In this document: one piece after another, positions 62,880 to 64,000 of the stretch
Layout: every line of letters begins with the position of its first letter
How positions within the stretch are numbered: position 1 is the first letter of the stretch
Assembly (NCBI RefSeq): GCF_000716545.1
Contig: NZ_JNWZ01000021.1
Location: 62,001 to 126,000, forward strand
Direction: 5' to 3'
Origin: Kitasatospora phosalacinea
GTDB taxonomy: Bacteria; Actinomycetota; Actinomycetes; Streptomycetales; Streptomycetaceae
DNA length: 64,000 bases
Made by a program: the position numbers and the translations under genes
The notes under the pieces: generated by a model
Told to the model about the DNA's origin: nothing
The model's input: only the letters and a program-made list of their open reading frames with translations
Database searches by the model: none

Positions 62880-63325
62880 AGGGGGCGGGGGAGGCCGGTG
62901 CAGGGGTGGGGCTGCGGTTGCGTGAGCAGTCTGGTGTACCGCCGGATGGTGGCGCCGGCCTCTGCGGTGCAGCGGATCTGGACGAGGCCGCAGGGCTGGT
63001 GGACCAGCCGGAGCGAGCCTTCCCCCCGGGACTCGGCCGCGAAGAAAGTCGCCGCGGCCTTGAGGATCCCGTTCGCCCGCTTCAGCTCGGCGATCTCCTT
63101 CACCGCCCTGATCTGCGCGGACTCCCCGTGGTCGTGCCCGGGCGCCGTCCGGAGTCGACCTGGCCCCGGCGCGCCCAGTTGCGTAGCGTCTCGGCCGAGC
63201 CGATGCCCTGCTTCTCAGCGACGGACCGCAGCGCGGCCGAGTCGTTCGGATGGTCACCGAGGACCCGGCGACCATGCGCACCGTACGACGGCGCAGCTCA
63301 GGCGGGTAGAAGAAGGACGTGCCAT
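62880..63325 (-). pseudogene. IS3-family transposase OrfA relic
   Basis: ATG 63325 begins MARPS; after a one-base shift the frame reads YPPELRRRTVRMVAG, then another frame gives EKQGIGSAETLRNWARRGQVDSG, and finally VKEIAELKRANGILKAAATFFAAE. These are consecutive pieces of an IS3 OrfA (helix-turn-helix plus leucine zipper) split over several frames. OrfB is missing; the text after FFAAE is unrelated. Confidence 0.8.
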
Positions 63326-63718
63326 GACTCGATTCCGTCACGAAATCGAGTTCCCACCGAACCCGGGGCGGTTCAGTCAGCTTGTGCGCGAGGTCGGGGC
63401 GGCCGTCCGCTGGGACGCGCTCGTGCAGCCCGTCGACCAGGCCCCGCATCGCTGAAGTGCTCCGTGGTCTCCGCGTGACCGCGGGGCGGTTTTCGGTCGT
63501 TGCGGGGGCGCGGACGGCGGGATGCGGTGTTCGGGTCCCGGGCGGTGGTCGCGGCCAGCATGCTCGTTGGCGGCGGGGCTTTCCCGTCGGTCAGTTGGGA
63601 TGTTCGGATCGTCGCGGGCTTCTTGCGGTGGCGGTGACCAGGGCCGCCGGTGGGGGCCGCGCTCACCTGTTCCGAAGTGGCCGGCGCGGGCGGACACCGA
63701 GATGGAAAGAGGCATCCC
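63326..63718. other. Gap without a supported gene
   Basis: About 390 bp of GC-rich sequence with no convincing frame. The promoter of the beta-propeller gene must lie here; its ribosome-binding site AAAGAGG is at 63706-63712. Confidence 0.4.
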
Positions 63719-64000
63719 ATGTCTTCGCGTTCCGTTTTACGTCCGGCCTCCGGCGGGTGGCGCCGGCGGGTCACCGCGCTGGCGGCGTCCGCGGCCCTGT
63801 TCGTGACCGGGTTGGTCGCCGTGGCCGCCCCGAGCGCGCAGGCGCTCGCGCCGGCCCCGGTGGCGTACATCGCCGATCTGTCCGACAACGTGGTGCGGGC
63901 GGTGGACAGCGCCACCAACACCGTGGTCGCCACCATCCCCGTCGGCGGCAGCCCGACCGGGGTCACGGTCTCTCCCGACCTGGCGCACGTCTACACGGCG
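63719..64000 (+). CDS. Secreted YVTN-type beta-propeller protein (5' part), TTA codon
   Basis: The first 94 codons of a gene that runs out of the window. ATG 63719 follows AAAGAGG. A long signal peptide (WRRRVTALAASAALFVTGLVAVAAPSAQA) leads into VAYIADLSDNVVRAVDSATNTVVATIPVGGSPTGVTVSPDLAHVYTA, the YVTN beta-propeller repeat seen in surface and secreted proteins. Codon 7 is TTA (63737-63739), which in Streptomyces needs the bldA tRNA, so translation is probably tied to development. Confidence 0.85.
   Translation, partial: MSSRSVLRPASGGWRRRVTALAASAALFVTGLVAVAAPSAQALAPAPVAYIADLSDNVVRAVDSATNTVVATIPVGGSPTGVTVSPDLAHVYTA

Overview
The window is high-GC actinomycete DNA: almost every gene has a strong third-position G/C bias, GTG starts are common, stop/start overlaps are frequent, and signal peptides are alanine-rich. 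The gene content fits the Streptomycetaceae (Streptomyces or Kitasatospora). It carries secreted glycosidases with CBM3 and CBM13/ricin modules, a CrtEIB/CrtYU aromatic-carotenoid cluster, a DevS-type sensor kinase with universal stress proteins, and a TTA codon at the start of a secreted protein. The genus call is an inference. The mix of accessory functions, transposase relics and tandem repeats suggests a chromosome arm.

Layout. 0-4.6 kb: the end of a GH20 hexosaminidase, a secreted CBM3-GH16 enzyme, and a membrane protein overlapping a Tat-exported CotA-like multicopper oxidase. 4.7-19.6 kb: small regulatory and housekeeping genes. These include a flavin monooxygenase/TetR pair with a visible operator, a Nudix hydrolase, small secreted proteins, a secreted cyclophilin, two EF-hand proteins, a serine beta-lactamase-like protein, a phosphoesterase, an alpha/beta hydrolase coupled to a 67-residue protein, a MarR/MFS pair, an ATP-grasp-like protein and an aminoglycoside-phosphotransferase-like kinase. 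19.9-21.7 kb: a short transketolase. 23-31 kb: the carotenoid locus, with crtE-crtI-crtB-Rieske running right and crtY-crtU running left to meet it. All adjacent genes within each operon overlap.

32-37.4 kb is a scarred region: a hydrophobic-protein gene cut short at an IS5-like element, two different degenerate IS5-family transposases, and low-GC or orphan small genes. 37.4-42.3 kb: a GH27 alpha-galactosidase with a perfect LacI-type palindrome upstream, then a GH2 enzyme, both with ricin-type lectin repeats. 42.7-47.1 kb: an overlapping pair of unknown genes, an alpha/beta hydrolase divergent from an AraC regulator, and two small secreted SH3-like proteins.

47.8-62.7 kb looks like a hypoxia/dormancy island: a DevS/DosS-like GAF-GAF kinase, a DevR-type regulator that has lost half its DNA-binding domain, a long ribosome-hibernation factor, three universal stress proteins, adhE-pflB-pflA (mixed-acid/ethanol fermentation with a glycyl radical enzyme), a hemerythrin-like protein, a CBS-BON protein preceded by 11 hexanucleotide repeats, and a DoxX-like pseudogene. 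The set suggests oxygen sensing, ribosome storage and anaerobic pyruvate use in an organism group normally considered aerobic. The broken regulator and DoxX gene suggest the island is partly decaying or being rewired. The window closes with an IS3 relic and the start of a secreted beta-propeller protein containing a TTA codon.

No rRNA, tRNA or CRISPR array was recognised.
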